This document shows positions 35,505 to 46,025 of a DNA stretch of 64,000 bases, one piece after another. Source of the DNA: SIG78 sp036677805. GTDB taxonomy: Bacteria > Verrucomicrobiota > Lentisphaeria > Victivallales > Victivallaceae. The notes under the pieces were generated by a model. The model was not told the DNA's origin and ran no database searches. It saw nothing but the letters and a program-made list of their open reading frames with translations. Position 1 is the stretch's first letter, and the number at the start of each line of letters is the position of its first letter. Location of the stretch: NCBI GenBank assembly GCA_036677805.1, contig JAVBVS010000029.1:158091-222090 (forward strand), written 5' to 3'. The position numbers and the translations under genes were made by a program.

Positions 35505-37166
35505 ATGCTGAACTACCTGAAAATCAAAAATCTGGCTTTGATCGCCAATGCGGAGGTCGAATTCCGCGAAGGCTTCAACGTAGTGACCGGCGAGAGCGGT
35601 TCGGGCAAGACCGTGCTGCTCAATACCGTGGCGCTCCTGACCGGCAAGCGGGCGGACAAAAACCTGCTCCGCGCCGGCTGCGACCGTTGCGAATTGTCCG
35701 CCGAAATCGCCGTCGACGGCAATCGCAATCCGGAAATTCTGGCCGCGCTGGGAGATTCCGGCATCGCGTTTGATCCCGAACGTCCGCTCGTTCAACTCCG
35801 GCGGCTCTTCACCGCCGGCGACAACCGCAATTTCATCAACGATACCCCGGTCACCGGCGCCACCTTGAAGCGCATCGGCGAACTGCTGGTCGACATTCAC
35901 AGCGCCGACGAGCATCACACTCTGGTGCATCGGGCGCGCCAGCTCGAATTGCTCGACCGCTTCGGCGGTCACGGCAGCTTGCTGGCAGAGTACCGGACGC
36001 GGCTGGAAGAGCTCAAAGCGCTGACCGTCGAGCGCGACGCGCGATTGTCGAGTCTGCCCTCCCCCGATGAAGCCGCAACCTTGCGGGCCATGGAGGAGGA
36101 AATCGCGGCGGTCAATCCCGCGCCGAACGAAGATGAAACCCTGGCCGCGCAGCACAAACTGGCGGCCAATGCCCATGAAATCCTCCAGCTGGTGCAGAGC
36201 GCCCGCAACCAGCTGTGCGAAGGTGAAAATTCGCTGAGCGACGCGTTGGCCGGAATCTACCGCGAACTCGAACAGCTCGCCCGGATCGATGCCGCCGGTG
36301 CGGAGCGGTTTCTGACCGACTGCGAACTGATTCGCGAAAGTCTGGGCAATCTCGCCGACGGTCTTGAACGTTACGGCAACGGCATCGAACTCGACGAGGC
36401 GGCTTTTGCCGAACTCGAAACCCGGCTCGGGGCGCTGTTCGCACTGAAACGGCACTATGGTCCGTCGCTGGAGACGGTGTTGAACCGATGGCGCGAGGCG
36501 CAGGACCAGCTGGCTGTTTTTCAGGATTTCGCCCGGATCGAAAAAGAATATGCCGAACGCATCGCGACCGCCGAACAGGCGCTGCTGGCGGCCGCCGCGC
36601 GACTGACGGCGGCGCGGCATGACGCCGCCGCGGATTTGAGCCTCAAGGTCACTGAAAAATTACGGAAGCTGGGCTTCCGTTACGCCGATTTCACCATGGA
36701 ATTCACCCGGCATGAGCCCGAACAAAGCGGCGTCGACGCCGTGGATATGATCTTTTCGGCCAATCCGGGCTTGCAACCGGCGCCGCTCCGGCTGGTAGCC
36801 AGCTCCGGCGAAATCGCCCGGGTGATGCTGGCGTTGAAAGCGGTGCTGGCCGATGCCGACGCGATTCCGGTGCTGATTTTTGACGAAATCGACGTCAATA
36901 TCGGCGGAGAAACCGGGATTCAGGTCGGCCGTGAGCTGGCCGCGCTGGCGCGGTGCCGCCAGCTGCTCTGCATTTCCCACCTGCCCCAGGTGGCGGCTCT
37001 CGGCGAACATCATTACGCGGTCAGCAAAACCGTGGTCGACGGCATTGCCGAAGGCGCGATCACGCCGCTCTCCGGCACTGACCGCGTTCGGGAAATCGCC
37101 CGCATGCTCGGCGGCACCGCCGCCGCGCGGCGTCATGCCGAAGCGCTGCTGGCGCCGCCGGAATAA
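35505..37166 (+). CDS. recN: DNA repair protein RecN
   Basis: 553 residues. An SMC-like ATPase of double-strand-break repair. The N-terminal ATPase half has Walker A GESGSGKT (residues ~29-36). A central coiled-coil region (about 160-340) follows, and the C-terminal half has the ABC signature region (ASSGEIARVMLALKAVL), Walker B VLIFDEIDVNIGGETG and the H-loop region CISHLPQVAALGEHHY. The length is normal for RecN. A run of nine G (35490-35498) lies 6 bases before the ATG and serves as, or overlaps, the ribosome binding site. Confidence 0.97.
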   Translation: MLNYLKIKNLALIANAEVEFREGFNVVTGESGSGKTVLLNTVALLTGKRADKNLLRAGCDRCELSAEIAVDGNRNPEILAALGDSGIAFDPERPLVQLRRLFTAGDNRNFINDTPVTGATLKRIGELLVDIHSADEHHTLVHRARQLELLDRFGGHGSLLAEYRTRLEELKALTVERDARLSSLPSPDEAATLRAMEEEIAAVNPAPNEDETLAAQHKLAANAHEILQLVQSARNQLCEGENSLSDALAGIYRELEQLARIDAAGAERFLTDCELIRESLGNLADGLERYGNGIELDEAAFAELETRLGALFALKRHYGPSLETVLNRWREAQDQLAVFQDFARIEKEYAERIATAEQALLAAAARLTAARHDAAADLSLKVTEKLRKLGFRYADFTMEFTRHEPEQSGVDAVDMIFSANPGLQPAPLRLVASSGEIARVMLALKAVLADADAIPVLIFDEIDVNIGGETGIQVGRELAALARCRQLLCISHLPQVAALGEHHYAVSKTVVDGIAEGAITPLSGTDRVREIARMLGGTAAARRHAEALLAPPE

Positions 37167-37248
37167 AAACCGGAATCGAACTTGAATTCAGCCGTTCCGG
37201 CGTTATTGTAACCACCGCAATTTCTTATCGCCTGATTCAAATGGGGAA

Positions 37249-39435
37249 ATGATGATGTTCCGTTGGAGAGTATCGTTGAGCAACCAGATTCTGCTGGCCG
37301 TGTTTTTCGGCGTGGCGGCCGGACTTTTTTTCGGCGAATACTGCCGCAGTCTGGAAATCGTCGGACGGGCGTTCGTGGCCATCATGCAGATCAGCGTGCT
37401 GCCCTATATTGTGGTTTCGCTGACGCAAAGCTTCGGCAGCCTCGATCCGGAGCAGGCCCGGCTGCTGGCCAAACGCGGTGCAATCATGATCCTGGCTTTA
37501 TGGGCCGTCGTCTTCACGCTGATGAGCCTGATGCCGCTGACCTTTCCGCACTGGCAATCGAGTTCCTTCTTCAGTCCCGGATTGTTCGGCAATGACGCAA
37601 AAGTCGATTACATCCAGCTCTTCATCCCCGCCAACCCGTTCAACTCGCTGGCCAATAACATCGTCCCGGCGGTCACGCTCTTCAGCATTCTCTGCGGCCT
37701 GATGCTGATGCACATTCCGCGCAAAAAAGAATTCATCGCCCAGCTCGATATTCTCTCCGAAATCCTGTCGCGCCTCACCATGACCCTGGTCAAGCTCTCT
37801 CCGTTCGGCATCTTCGCGCTGGTCGCGCAGGCCGCCGGCACCATGCGCCCCGAGGATGTGGACCGGATGGAACTCTACCTGATCGCCTTTGTGGTCATGG
37901 CGCTGCTGCTGATTTTTCTGATTCTGCCGCTGCTGCTTTCGACGCTGACGCCCTTCGGCTACCGCGAAGTCCTGCGCACCGGACGGGCGGCGCTGCTGAC
38001 CACGCTGCTGACCGGCAACCTCTTCATCGTACTGCCGCTGCTGGTTGAGAATACCCGGACGCTGTTCAACCGCCACCATCTGGAAAACGAAAAGAGCGAC
38101 GCGCTGATCCGGATCATCGTGCCGATCGCCTTCATCCTGCCGTGCGCGGGCCAGCTGATGGATCTGCTGTTCATCCTGTTTTCCGGCTGGTTTTCGCACG
38201 AAAGTTTCGGCGTGCTCCAGCACATCGAACTCTACGGCACCGGGTTGCTGGCGCTGTTCGGAAGCGCCAAGGTGGCGGTTCCGTTCCTGCTCGGGATGTT
38301 TCACCTGCCCTCGGATTTATTTGAGATTTATCTGGTGGCCAGCGTTCTGACCGAAAATATCAAATTCGCGGTCGAAGCCATGGCCGTGCTGGTTCTGGCG
38401 GCCCTGTTCACCGCCTGGATGACCGGCCATCTCCGGTACAATTTCCGGCGGCTCTGCTTCCGGCTGACAGTCATCGCCGGAGGATGCGCGATCGCCATCT
38501 TGGCCTTGGCGCTGGTATTCCAGCACTGCGTCCGCCAGCCCGGCGACCAGAAACAGGTGCTCGACGCCATGCGGGTGAAGCCGCTGGTCGAAGCGGTGGT
38601 TTTTGACCGGCTGCCCGATGCGCGGCCATTGTCCGGCGATCACTTCGAACAGATCCGCAGTTCAGGCGTGCTCCGGGTCGGCTTCAACGCCAATGCGATG
38701 CCGTTCGCATTTTTCAATCGTGACGGCAAACTGGTCGGATTCGATATCCAGATGGCGCATCTGCTGGCCCGTGAACTGGGCTGCCGAATGATCGAATTCT
38801 ATCCGATCGAGTACGACCAGTTGGGCCGCATACTCCAGGAAAATCGCATCGACATCGCCATGTCCGAAGTTTCCATCACCGCCCGGCGGCTCAGCGAAAT
38901 GGCCTTTACCGACCATTACATGGAACTTTCCATGGCGCTTCTGGTCGAAGACTACCGCAAGAAGGAACTGTTGGAAACCCCGCACCTGATTGACAATCCG
39001 GCGTTTGTCATCGCCGCGCTCGAAGGCGCCGACTTTGACCGGCTGTCGCTCAGCTTTCAGCATTCGGGCAAGCTGAAGCTGGAGGATTACAACACCTTTT
39101 TCACCGGACGGAGCAAAGCCGACGCCTTGCTGACCACCGCCGAAAACGGTTCGGCCTGGACCATTCTCCACCCCGAATACGACCTGATTCTCCCGCGCCA
39201 TCAGATCAAGGACCTGATTGCCTACGCAATTCACCCCGATGACCAGCGATTTCAGAAATTCCTGAATTTCTGGTTGATCCTGAAGCGCTCCAGCGGCGAA
39301 ACCGACCGGCTCTACAACTATTGGATCAAAGGCCTCGACGTCATCCGGCCCGAACCGCGCTGGTCGATCCTCCACGATGTATTGCACGGTCCCGAGCCGG
39401 CCCTTGGCGCCGAGTCCGCCGTCCCCATCCGCTGA
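37249..39435 (+). CDS. Dicarboxylate/amino-acid:cation symporter fused to a solute-binding domain
   Basis: 728 residues. Residues ~1-430 are a DAACS (SDF) sodium/proton symporter with multiple membrane helices (ILLAVFFGVAAGLFFGEYC; MQISVLPYIVVSLTQSFGS). After the last helix (LRYNFRRLCFRLTVIAGGC) residues ~455-720 form a family 3 periplasmic solute-binding protein (SGVLRVGFNANAMPFAFFN; RDGKLVGFDIQMAHLLAREL; DIAMSEVSITARRLSEMAFT). These two classes normally act with different transporters, so the fusion is noteworthy. The binding domain would lie in the periplasm. Three ATGs occur in a row (37249, 37252, 37255); the third has the best spacing to GGGGA. Confidence 0.88.
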   Translation: MMMFRWRVSLSNQILLAVFFGVAAGLFFGEYCRSLEIVGRAFVAIMQISVLPYIVVSLTQSFGSLDPEQARLLAKRGAIMILALWAVVFTLMSLMPLTFPHWQSSSFFSPGLFGNDAKVDYIQLFIPANPFNSLANNIVPAVTLFSILCGLMLMHIPRKKEFIAQLDILSEILSRLTMTLVKLSPFGIFALVAQAAGTMRPEDVDRMELYLIAFVVMALLLIFLILPLLLSTLTPFGYREVLRTGRAALLTTLLTGNLFIVLPLLVENTRTLFNRHHLENEKSDALIRIIVPIAFILPCAGQLMDLLFILFSGWFSHESFGVLQHIELYGTGLLALFGSAKVAVPFLLGMFHLPSDLFEIYLVASVLTENIKFAVEAMAVLVLAALFTAWMTGHLRYNFRRLCFRLTVIAGGCAIAILALALVFQHCVRQPGDQKQVLDAMRVKPLVEAVVFDRLPDARPLSGDHFEQIRSSGVLRVGFNANAMPFAFFNRDGKLVGFDIQMAHLLARELGCRMIEFYPIEYDQLGRILQENRIDIAMSEVSITARRLSEMAFTDHYMELSMALLVEDYRKKELLETPHLIDNPAFVIAALEGADFDRLSLSFQHSGKLKLEDYNTFFTGRSKADALLTTAENGSAWTILHPEYDLILPRHQIKDLIAYAIHPDDQRFQKFLNFWLILKRSSGETDRLYNYWIKGLDVIRPEPRWSILHDVLHGPEPALGAESAVPIR

Positions 39436-39471
39436 CGCCGGGTTGCGTTGCCGCAATCGTCTCGGCAAGTG

Positions 39472-39900
39472 CTATTGGAGCCGCATCGGAATATGCCCCG
39501 GGAGTTCGGCGAAACCGAGCCGGCGATAGAATTCGGCCTTGCCCGGCGCGGCGATCAACCCGATCCAGTCCACGCCGCGCGCCCGCAACTCCGCGATCAG
39601 ATGCGCCACCACTTTCCGCCCCACGCCGCGCTTGCGCCACGCGGGCACAACCGCCACGTCCTGCAGAAAAGCGTCGCTGCGCCCGTCGCCCAGCGCGCGG
39701 CCGAAGCCGATCAGCTCACCGTCGGCGAAGGCGGCCGCGGCCAGCAAGCTGCCGTGCAGAATCTCCGGCAGCCATGCCGCCGGATCATCGTCCGGCTCGA
39801 CGAAACCCGCCGTACGGTAAAGCTCCGCGAGTTGCGCCAAAGCCCGGCCGTCAAGCGCCTTGACCGAGCGCACCGTCACGCGATTCTCTCCGGCAGTCAT
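39472..39900 (-). CDS. GNAT family N-acetyltransferase
   Basis: 142 residues. It transfers an acetyl group from acetyl-CoA to an unknown amine. The acetyl-CoA loop RKRGVGRKVV, preceded by AFLQDVAVVPAW, is GNAT motif A, and FYRRLGFAELP is motif B. The gene is convergent with the symporter fusion. The substrate cannot be predicted. Confidence 0.9.
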   Translation of the reverse strand: MTAGENRVTVRSVKALDGRALAQLAELYRTAGFVEPDDDPAAWLPEILHGSLLAAAAFADGELIGFGRALGDGRSDAFLQDVAVVPAWRKRGVGRKVVAHLIAELRARGVDWIGLIAAPGKAEFYRRLGFAELPGHIPMRLQ

Positions 39901-39973
39901 GACTATGCTCCCAAATTTTAAGGAATAAACCGCCGGAACCGTCGCACTGGCGATTTCGGCGGCGACGGAACCA

Positions 39974-41227
<1,254 letters not shown>

Positions 41228-41332
41228 CGGTCGAGAACTCCTGTATCTGCATGTTGCGGAATAAAAAAACCGGAATCGTAATATATCACCGGAAATCGCT
41301 TTTGGCAACCCGGCGGCCAAACCCCATGCGCC

Positions 41333-42223
41333 TCAGTCGCGGCAACTCCAGCCGCGCGCCGCCACGATCTGAAATTCGGGATAACGCTCCCGCCAGATCG
41401 CGCCCTGCCGCTCCACCGCGGCGGCGTCGGCAAACAGCGCGAACAGCGTCGGCCCGCTCCCGGTCATCGCCACACCCAGCGCCCCGGAGGCGCGCAATTC
41501 CGCCGCCAGCAGCGGCAGGATCGGATATTTCTCAAACACGCCGGGGGCCAGATCGTTGACCAGCAGCCGCCCCAACTTCTCCCAGTCGCCGGCGCGCAAC
41601 GCCGTCAGCAGCTCCGCGCGCCACGCCGCATCCGCCGGTCCGATCCGTTCCGGCGCCAGCCGGCGGTAGGCCTCGGCCGCGCTGACCGGAAAGCCCGGCG
41701 CGACAATCAGCAGCGGCAGCTCCGGCAGCGGAAACGTCAACGGCTCCGCCAGTTCGCCAATGCCGGTCATCACCGCCGGACGCGGATTGAGGAAAAATGG
41801 CACGTCGGCCCCCAGCTCCAGCGCGGTTTCGGCCAGAACTTCAGGCGGCAGTTTGTCGCCGTAATGGCGGTTCAGCAGACGCAGCACCGTCCCGGCGTCG
41901 CTGCTGCCGCCGCCCATGCCGGCGGCCACCGGAATATTTTTGACGATCTGAATATCCCAGCCGGGCATGGTTGCGGCCTTGGCCGCCCAGCGCAGCGCGG
42001 CTTTGCCGGCGAGATTTTCAACGCCGCCGGGCACATCCAGCCGCGAAGTCGCCACCGTCACCTGCCCCGGCTCGATATCGCAATCGATCGCGATGTCGTC
42101 CGCCGGCGCGGAGAGCGGCACGAAAAGGCTTTCCAGGAGATGATAACCGTCCTCGCGCCGGCCGGTCACTTTCAAATAGAGATTGATTTTGGCAGGCGCC
42201 GCGGCCGTCAGCAGGGAATTCAT
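41333..42223 (-). CDS. ispE: 4-diphosphocytidyl-2-C-methyl-D-erythritol kinase
   Basis: 296 residues. A GHMP kinase of the non-mevalonate isoprenoid pathway. PAKINLYLKVTGRREDGYHL holds the family Lys/Asn substrate motif, PVAAGMGGGSSDAGTVLRLL is the ATP-binding glycine-rich loop, and GVAMTGSGPTLFALF is the third GHMP motif. AGGTGA precedes the ATG. The gene starts 7 bases after the CobS-like membrane gene. Confidence 0.96.
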   Translation of the reverse strand: MNSLLTAAAPAKINLYLKVTGRREDGYHLLESLFVPLSAPADDIAIDCDIEPGQVTVATSRLDVPGGVENLAGKAALRWAAKAATMPGWDIQIVKNIPVAAGMGGGSSDAGTVLRLLNRHYGDKLPPEVLAETALELGADVPFFLNPRPAVMTGIGELAEPLTFPLPELPLLIVAPGFPVSAAEAYRRLAPERIGPADAAWRAELLTALRAGDWEKLGRLLVNDLAPGVFEKYPILPLLAAELRASGALGVAMTGSGPTLFALFADAAAVERQGAIWRERYPEFQIVAARGWSCRD

Positions 42224-42230
42224 GGAGGTT

Positions 42231-43034
42231 TCACCTCACCAGCAACAGCGCGAAAAACAGCGCCAGCCACTCGGTTGCATACCCCGCCAACGTCATGTCG
42301 TCGGACACCAGCCGTCCCGCCGCGCACTGCCGTTCATTGGTAAATATCCAACACAGGAAGCCCGCCGTGCCCGCGGTCAGGAGCGTCGGCAGCGGCAGAT
42401 AAATGAAACTGAACAGCAGCAGAAAGCCGCCGACCCAGACCACCGCATAGGGCGCACTGCCGCCGGCAATCATGGGCGCGCCGCCGTCGCAGGGCGGCTG
42501 GACCGCCATCACGGCTTCGACCGTGAGCGCCGCCACCAGCGCCGCTCCGGCAAACCCCGGATGCTTCGAGGCATAGCATTGAAACAAAGCGAAGAATTTG
42601 GCCGCCAGCAGCGCCATCACCAGCAAATTGGCATAGGGACCGGTCAGTTTGCGCACCGTCGCCTGCCGTCCTTCCATCGCCGCACGCCACTTTTCGCCGG
42701 ACAGAAGCGCCTCGCCGACGGAAGCCGTCAGCGCCAGGCCGCGCGACGAAGTCCGCCATTCGCTGGCCACGGTCAAGATCAGTGCGAACAACACCGCCCC
42801 CCCGGTCTCCGGCGCGGTCCCCTCCAGCAGCCGGCTCAGCAGCCAGGCCGCAAACGCCCACACCGCCCCCCAGAGCGGCAGCGCGCAAACGATGAATTCC
42901 GGAGGCACCGGAGCCGTTCCCGCCGCCGCTTTCCCGGTTTGCTCCTCATCGGGCCGCCAACTCCGCGGCAGCGCGGCGTCGAATGCCAGAGACCACGCCG
43001 CGGCCATCGCCCGCCAGAAAACATTGTTTTTCAT
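42231..43034 (-). CDS. CobS-like membrane protein lacking the usual Asp motif
   Basis: 267 residues from ATG 43034 (AAGGGG upstream). Several hydrophobic helices. The overall pattern resembles cobalamin 5'-phosphate synthase (CobS). SSRGLALTASVGEALLSGEK lies where CobS has its acidic DGLADTADAL-type motif, and a CobS-like KFFALF helix and a C-terminal GRLVSDDMTLAGYATEWLAL follow. The family's metal-binding aspartates are missing in the first motif, so catalysis is doubtful. No other cobalamin gene is nearby. It may be a retired or repurposed CobS relative; the assignment is tentative. Confidence 0.5.
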   Translation of the reverse strand: MKNNVFWRAMAAAWSLAFDAALPRSWRPDEEQTGKAAAGTAPVPPEFIVCALPLWGAVWAFAAWLLSRLLEGTAPETGGAVLFALILTVASEWRTSSRGLALTASVGEALLSGEKWRAAMEGRQATVRKLTGPYANLLVMALLAAKFFALFQCYASKHPGFAGAALVAALTVEAVMAVQPPCDGGAPMIAGGSAPYAVVWVGGFLLLFSFIYLPLPTLLTAGTAGFLCWIFTNERQCAAGRLVSDDMTLAGYATEWLALFFALLLVR

Positions 43035-43206
43035 ATGGCAAACCCCTTGATTGTTCCGTCCGCGGCCGGGAATCGGCGGCGCGGGCGCCAAAACGCTTGT
43101 TCGGATACACCCCCTTTAATATAACAAGCGGAACCGATTTTGGCAAGGAACCGGCCGGGAAAAGCCAAACTTTTTTTGAAAGCGGGGGAAAAAATCGCTT
43201 TTGCTG

Positions 43207-43235
43207 TGGACAAAGCGCTGAAAGCGTGATACTTT
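43207..43235 (+). promoter_or_regulatory. Candidate promoter of the polyol dehydrogenase gene
   Basis: TGGACA (43207-43212), a 17-base spacer and TACTTT (43230-43235), about 55 bases upstream of the start at 43289. Confidence 0.35.
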
Positions 43236-43288
43236 AAATACCTTGACATTTCACGGCCCGAAAGCGGTGGCAGGAGGGCTACTTTTTT

Positions 43289-44452
43289 ATGGGAGGAAGC
43301 AAAGTGAAGGTTTTTGTGGGCATCGGTCTCGGACCGATTCAGACCGGGATTTTCATGTCGGGCGCAAGCCGGGCCAAGTTCGACCGCATCGTGATCGCCG
43401 AAGTCGACGACAAGCTCCGCAATGCGATCAACGGCGACGGCGGCAAAGTCACCATCAACACCGCCTACGCCGACCGGATCGAAGTTGAAGTCATCGATCA
43501 TGTCGAAGTCTACAATCCCAACGATCCCGAAGGCCGGGAAAAACTCACCGCCGCCGCCGCGGACGCCTGCGAACTGGCGACGGCGCTGCCGAGCGTGAAA
43601 TTTTTCGCCTACTGCGCGCCGTGGCTGCGCGACGGATTCCGGCGGCAGCCGGCGCGGCGGCGCTTCATCTACACCGCCGAAAACCACAACCATGCCGCCG
43701 AAGAGCTCGCAGCCGCGCTCGGCGAAACTTTTCCCGCGACTTACTGCCTGAACACGGTGGTCGGCAAGATGTCCGGCGTGGTGCCGGAAGCCGACTGTGC
43801 CGCGCGCAAGGTGGTCAAACTGTCGCCCTCGGCCGACCGCGCGCATCTGGTGGAAGCGTTCAATAAGATTTACATTTCGAGCGCGCCGGGCATCGAAGAG
43901 CGTCAGGTGGCCAATCTGTACGTCAAAAACGATCTGTTGCCGTTTGAAGAAGCCAAGCTCTACGGCCACAACGCGATCCATTTCCTGCTCGGGACTCTGG
44001 GCAAGACCGCGAACTGCGAATACATGAGCGACCTCTCGCGCCACCCGGAATTCATCGCGCTGGCGCGGCAGGCGTTTCTGCATGAATCCGGCGCGGCGTT
44101 GTGCCGGAAATACGCCGGCCTGGACGAACTTTTCACTCCCGCCGGATTTCAGACCTACGCCGAAGACCTTCTGGTGCGGATGGTCAACCCCTTCCTGCAG
44201 GATGCGATCGCCCGGATCACCCGCGATCTGCCGCGCAAGCTCGCCTGGGAAGACCGGGTAATCGGCACCATGCGGCTGGTTCTGAGCCAGAACGTGACGC
44301 CCGCGGTATTCGCCCAAGGCGCGGCGCTGGCGGCCCGCGAAGAGTTCGGCGCCGACAGGAGCGCGGTCCGTTCCGGGCTGGCCGGACTGTGGCCCCAGCC
44401 GTGGGGCGCCGAGGCGGAAAAAGTCTGGGCGCTGATCGAAAAGAATTTGTAA
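43289..44452 (+). CDS. Mannitol dehydrogenase family polyol dehydrogenase
   Basis: 387 residues. The N-terminal Rossmann domain starts VKVFVGIGLGPIQTGIF. The C-terminal helical domain carries KLYGHNAIHFLLGTL, in which the Lys, Asn (+5) and His (+8) match the spacing of the catalytic triad of long-chain polyol dehydrogenases such as mannitol 2-dehydrogenase and mannitol-1-phosphate 5-dehydrogenase. The exact polyol or phosphate substrate is not determined. ATG 43289 has AGGAGG 11 bases upstream; a GTG at 43304 with GGAGG 7 bases upstream is an equally good start. Confidence 0.85.
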   Translation: MGGSKVKVFVGIGLGPIQTGIFMSGASRAKFDRIVIAEVDDKLRNAINGDGGKVTINTAYADRIEVEVIDHVEVYNPNDPEGREKLTAAAADACELATALPSVKFFAYCAPWLRDGFRRQPARRRFIYTAENHNHAAEELAAALGETFPATYCLNTVVGKMSGVVPEADCAARKVVKLSPSADRAHLVEAFNKIYISSAPGIEERQVANLYVKNDLLPFEEAKLYGHNAIHFLLGTLGKTANCEYMSDLSRHPEFIALARQAFLHESGAALCRKYAGLDELFTPAGFQTYAEDLLVRMVNPFLQDAIARITRDLPRKLAWEDRVIGTMRLVLSQNVTPAVFAQGAALAAREEFGADRSAVRSGLAGLWPQPWGAEAEKVWALIEKNL

Positions 44453-44525
44453 AAGCGGTGCAAACAGCTATATTAATCTTATTTCCGATGAATGCTCCCA
44501 ACCACTCAACGAATGGAGTTTTATT

Positions 44526-45515
44526 ATGAGTGACATGACGATCATGCATGAAAAGGACGCCGATCTGAGCGTCCTGAACGGCCGCACGGTGGCGGTGATC
44601 GGTTACGGCAGCCAGGGCAAGGCGCAGGCGATGTGTCTGCGCGACTCCGGCGTGAAAGTAATTCTCGGCCTGCGTGCGGACGGCAAGAGCTTTGCCGAAG
44701 CGCAGCGCGACGGCTTCCAGGTCTTCCCGATCGCGGAAGCGGCCAAAAAAGCGGATATCATCCACATTCTGCTGCCCGATGAAAATCACGGACCGGTCTA
44801 TGCGGCGGAAATCAAAGCCCAGCTGGCTCCGGGCAAGACCTTGAGCTGCTCGCACGGCTTCAACTTCGTCTACAAGGAAATCGTGCCCCCGGCCGACGTC
44901 GACGTGATCATGATCGCGCCGAAGAGTCCGGGTTCGGAAGTGCGCAAGCGCTATGTGGAAGGCTTCGGCGTGCCGGGCCTGATCGCCGTGATGCAGGACT
45001 ATACCGGCAAGGCCCGCGCCACCGCGCTGGCGATCGCCAAGGCCGAAGGCCTGACCCGCGCCGGCGTGCTCGAATGCACCATGGCCCAGGAAACCTACGA
45101 AGACCTCTTCGGCGAACAGACGGTGCTCTGCGGCGGGATGGTCGACCTGATGAAGTACGGCTTTGAAACCTTGATCGAAGCCGGCTATCCGCCGGAAATG
45201 GCCTATTTCGAATGCGTGCACGAAGTGAAGCTGATTGTCGACCTGATCTATGAAGGCGGCATCCAGAAGATGAACAGCTTCATTTCCAACACGGCGGAAT
45301 GGGGCGAATACTCGACCGGCCCGAAAATCATCACTCCGGCGGTCAAGGACGCGATGCGTCAGGCGCTGAAGGATATCGAAAGCGGCAAGTTTGCGAAGGA
45401 ATGGATGAAAGAAGCCCGTTCCGGCGCGAAGACGCTGCTGGCGAAGCGCGCGGCGCTGGCCACCCACCCGGTGGAAGTGGTCGGCAAGAAGATCCGCAGC
45501 ATGTTTGAAAAGTAA
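44526..45515 (+). CDS. ilvC: Ketol-acid reductoisomerase (class I)
   Basis: 329 residues. It isomerises and reduces acetolactate or acetohydroxybutyrate in branched-chain amino acid synthesis. TVAVIGYGSQGKAQAMCLRD is the NADPH loop, SHGFNFVYKEIVPPADVDVI and MIAPKSPGSEVRKRYVEGFG follow, and the knotted C-terminal domain has ETYEDLFGEQTVLCGGM and YFECVHEVKLIVDLIYEGG with the metal-binding Asp/Glu residues. The length is typical of the short class I enzyme. GGAG precedes the ATG. Confidence 0.97.
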   Translation: MSDMTIMHEKDADLSVLNGRTVAVIGYGSQGKAQAMCLRDSGVKVILGLRADGKSFAEAQRDGFQVFPIAEAAKKADIIHILLPDENHGPVYAAEIKAQLAPGKTLSCSHGFNFVYKEIVPPADVDVIMIAPKSPGSEVRKRYVEGFGVPGLIAVMQDYTGKARATALAIAKAEGLTRAGVLECTMAQETYEDLFGEQTVLCGGMVDLMKYGFETLIEAGYPPEMAYFECVHEVKLIVDLIYEGGIQKMNSFISNTAEWGEYSTGPKIITPAVKDAMRQALKDIESGKFAKEWMKEARSGAKTLLAKRAALATHPVEVVGKKIRSMFEK

Positions 45516-45570
45516 ATTTTGAAGTCGCGGTTTTTCTCTGAAAAATCGCAATAAAAATCGGGAATCCCGC

Positions 45571-45598
45571 TTGAAAATTCCGGAACGCGATGTATTTT
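45571..45598 (+). promoter_or_regulatory. Sigma70-type promoter of the tRNA gene
   Basis: TTGAAA (45571-45576), a 16-base spacer and TATTTT (45593-45598), about 50 bases before the tRNA. Confidence 0.5.
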
Positions 45599-45651
45599 AA
45601 TAAGACATCGAAAGCGGCCCGGGCGAGTTCGGGCGGGTTCTCGATTGCAGT

Positions 45652-45728
45652 GCACCCATAGCTCAATTGGATAGAGCGTCTGGCTACGGACCAGAAGGTT
45701 TGGGGTTCAAATCCCTATGGGTGTACCA
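45652..45728 (+). tRNA. tRNA-Arg (anticodon ACG)
   Basis: A complete cloverleaf. The acceptor is GCACCCA / TGGGTGT (first pair G-T), the D stem is GCTC/GAGC, the anticodon stem is TCTGG/CCAGA with loop CTACGGA (anticodon ACG, reading CGU/C/A after inosine editing), and the T arm is TGGGG-TTCAAAT-CCCTA. The discriminator A and CCA are encoded. Its last 14 bases are the shared core of the downstream insertion repeats, so the integrated elements rebuild its 3' end. Confidence 0.96.
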
Positions 45729-45843
45729 TTTTTTTGCCCGAAAAGCCCCTCCGAAGTACCACCGAGTACCATTTGAGCATTTCCCCTCGCCTCCCGAAAA
45801 CGCTTCTTAAGACCATGGAAGATACCTGAGAAGAATTAAATCA
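45715..45843 (+). repeat. Left attachment site of the island (tRNA core plus right arm)
   Basis: CTATGGGTGTACCA at the tRNA end, followed by a 115-base arm, is repeated at 58794-58922 (about 8 differences in 129) and 60257-60374. The arm holds the paired motif GAAGTACCACCGAGTACC at 45752-45769, a probable integrase arm-binding site. Here the core is preceded by the tRNA itself; at the other two sites it is preceded by a different conserved arm. Confidence 0.88.
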
Positions 45844-46025
45844 AGTCCATCGATTGCAGGAGAGCCCCAATTCGATTAGAAAATGGGCACTTTTTCAAAA
45901 AGTACACAATTCAGCAGAACGTTATCTCCCTGATAACATTTAAATCTATAATCAATCGAAATCAAACGTGCTCATAATTCCTGAACAACGAAAAGCAAAG
46001 TATTTTTTTGTCGCGATAATATCAA

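Noticed and set aside
34428..36620. A 730-codon minus-strand frame across argC and recN
   Set aside because: Antisense shadow; argC and recN are unmistakable on the plus strand.
45888..45905. Inverted repeat ACTTTTT/AAAAAGT after the attachment site
   Set aside because: A short A+T palindrome with essentially no loop; expected by chance in this A+T-rich stretch.
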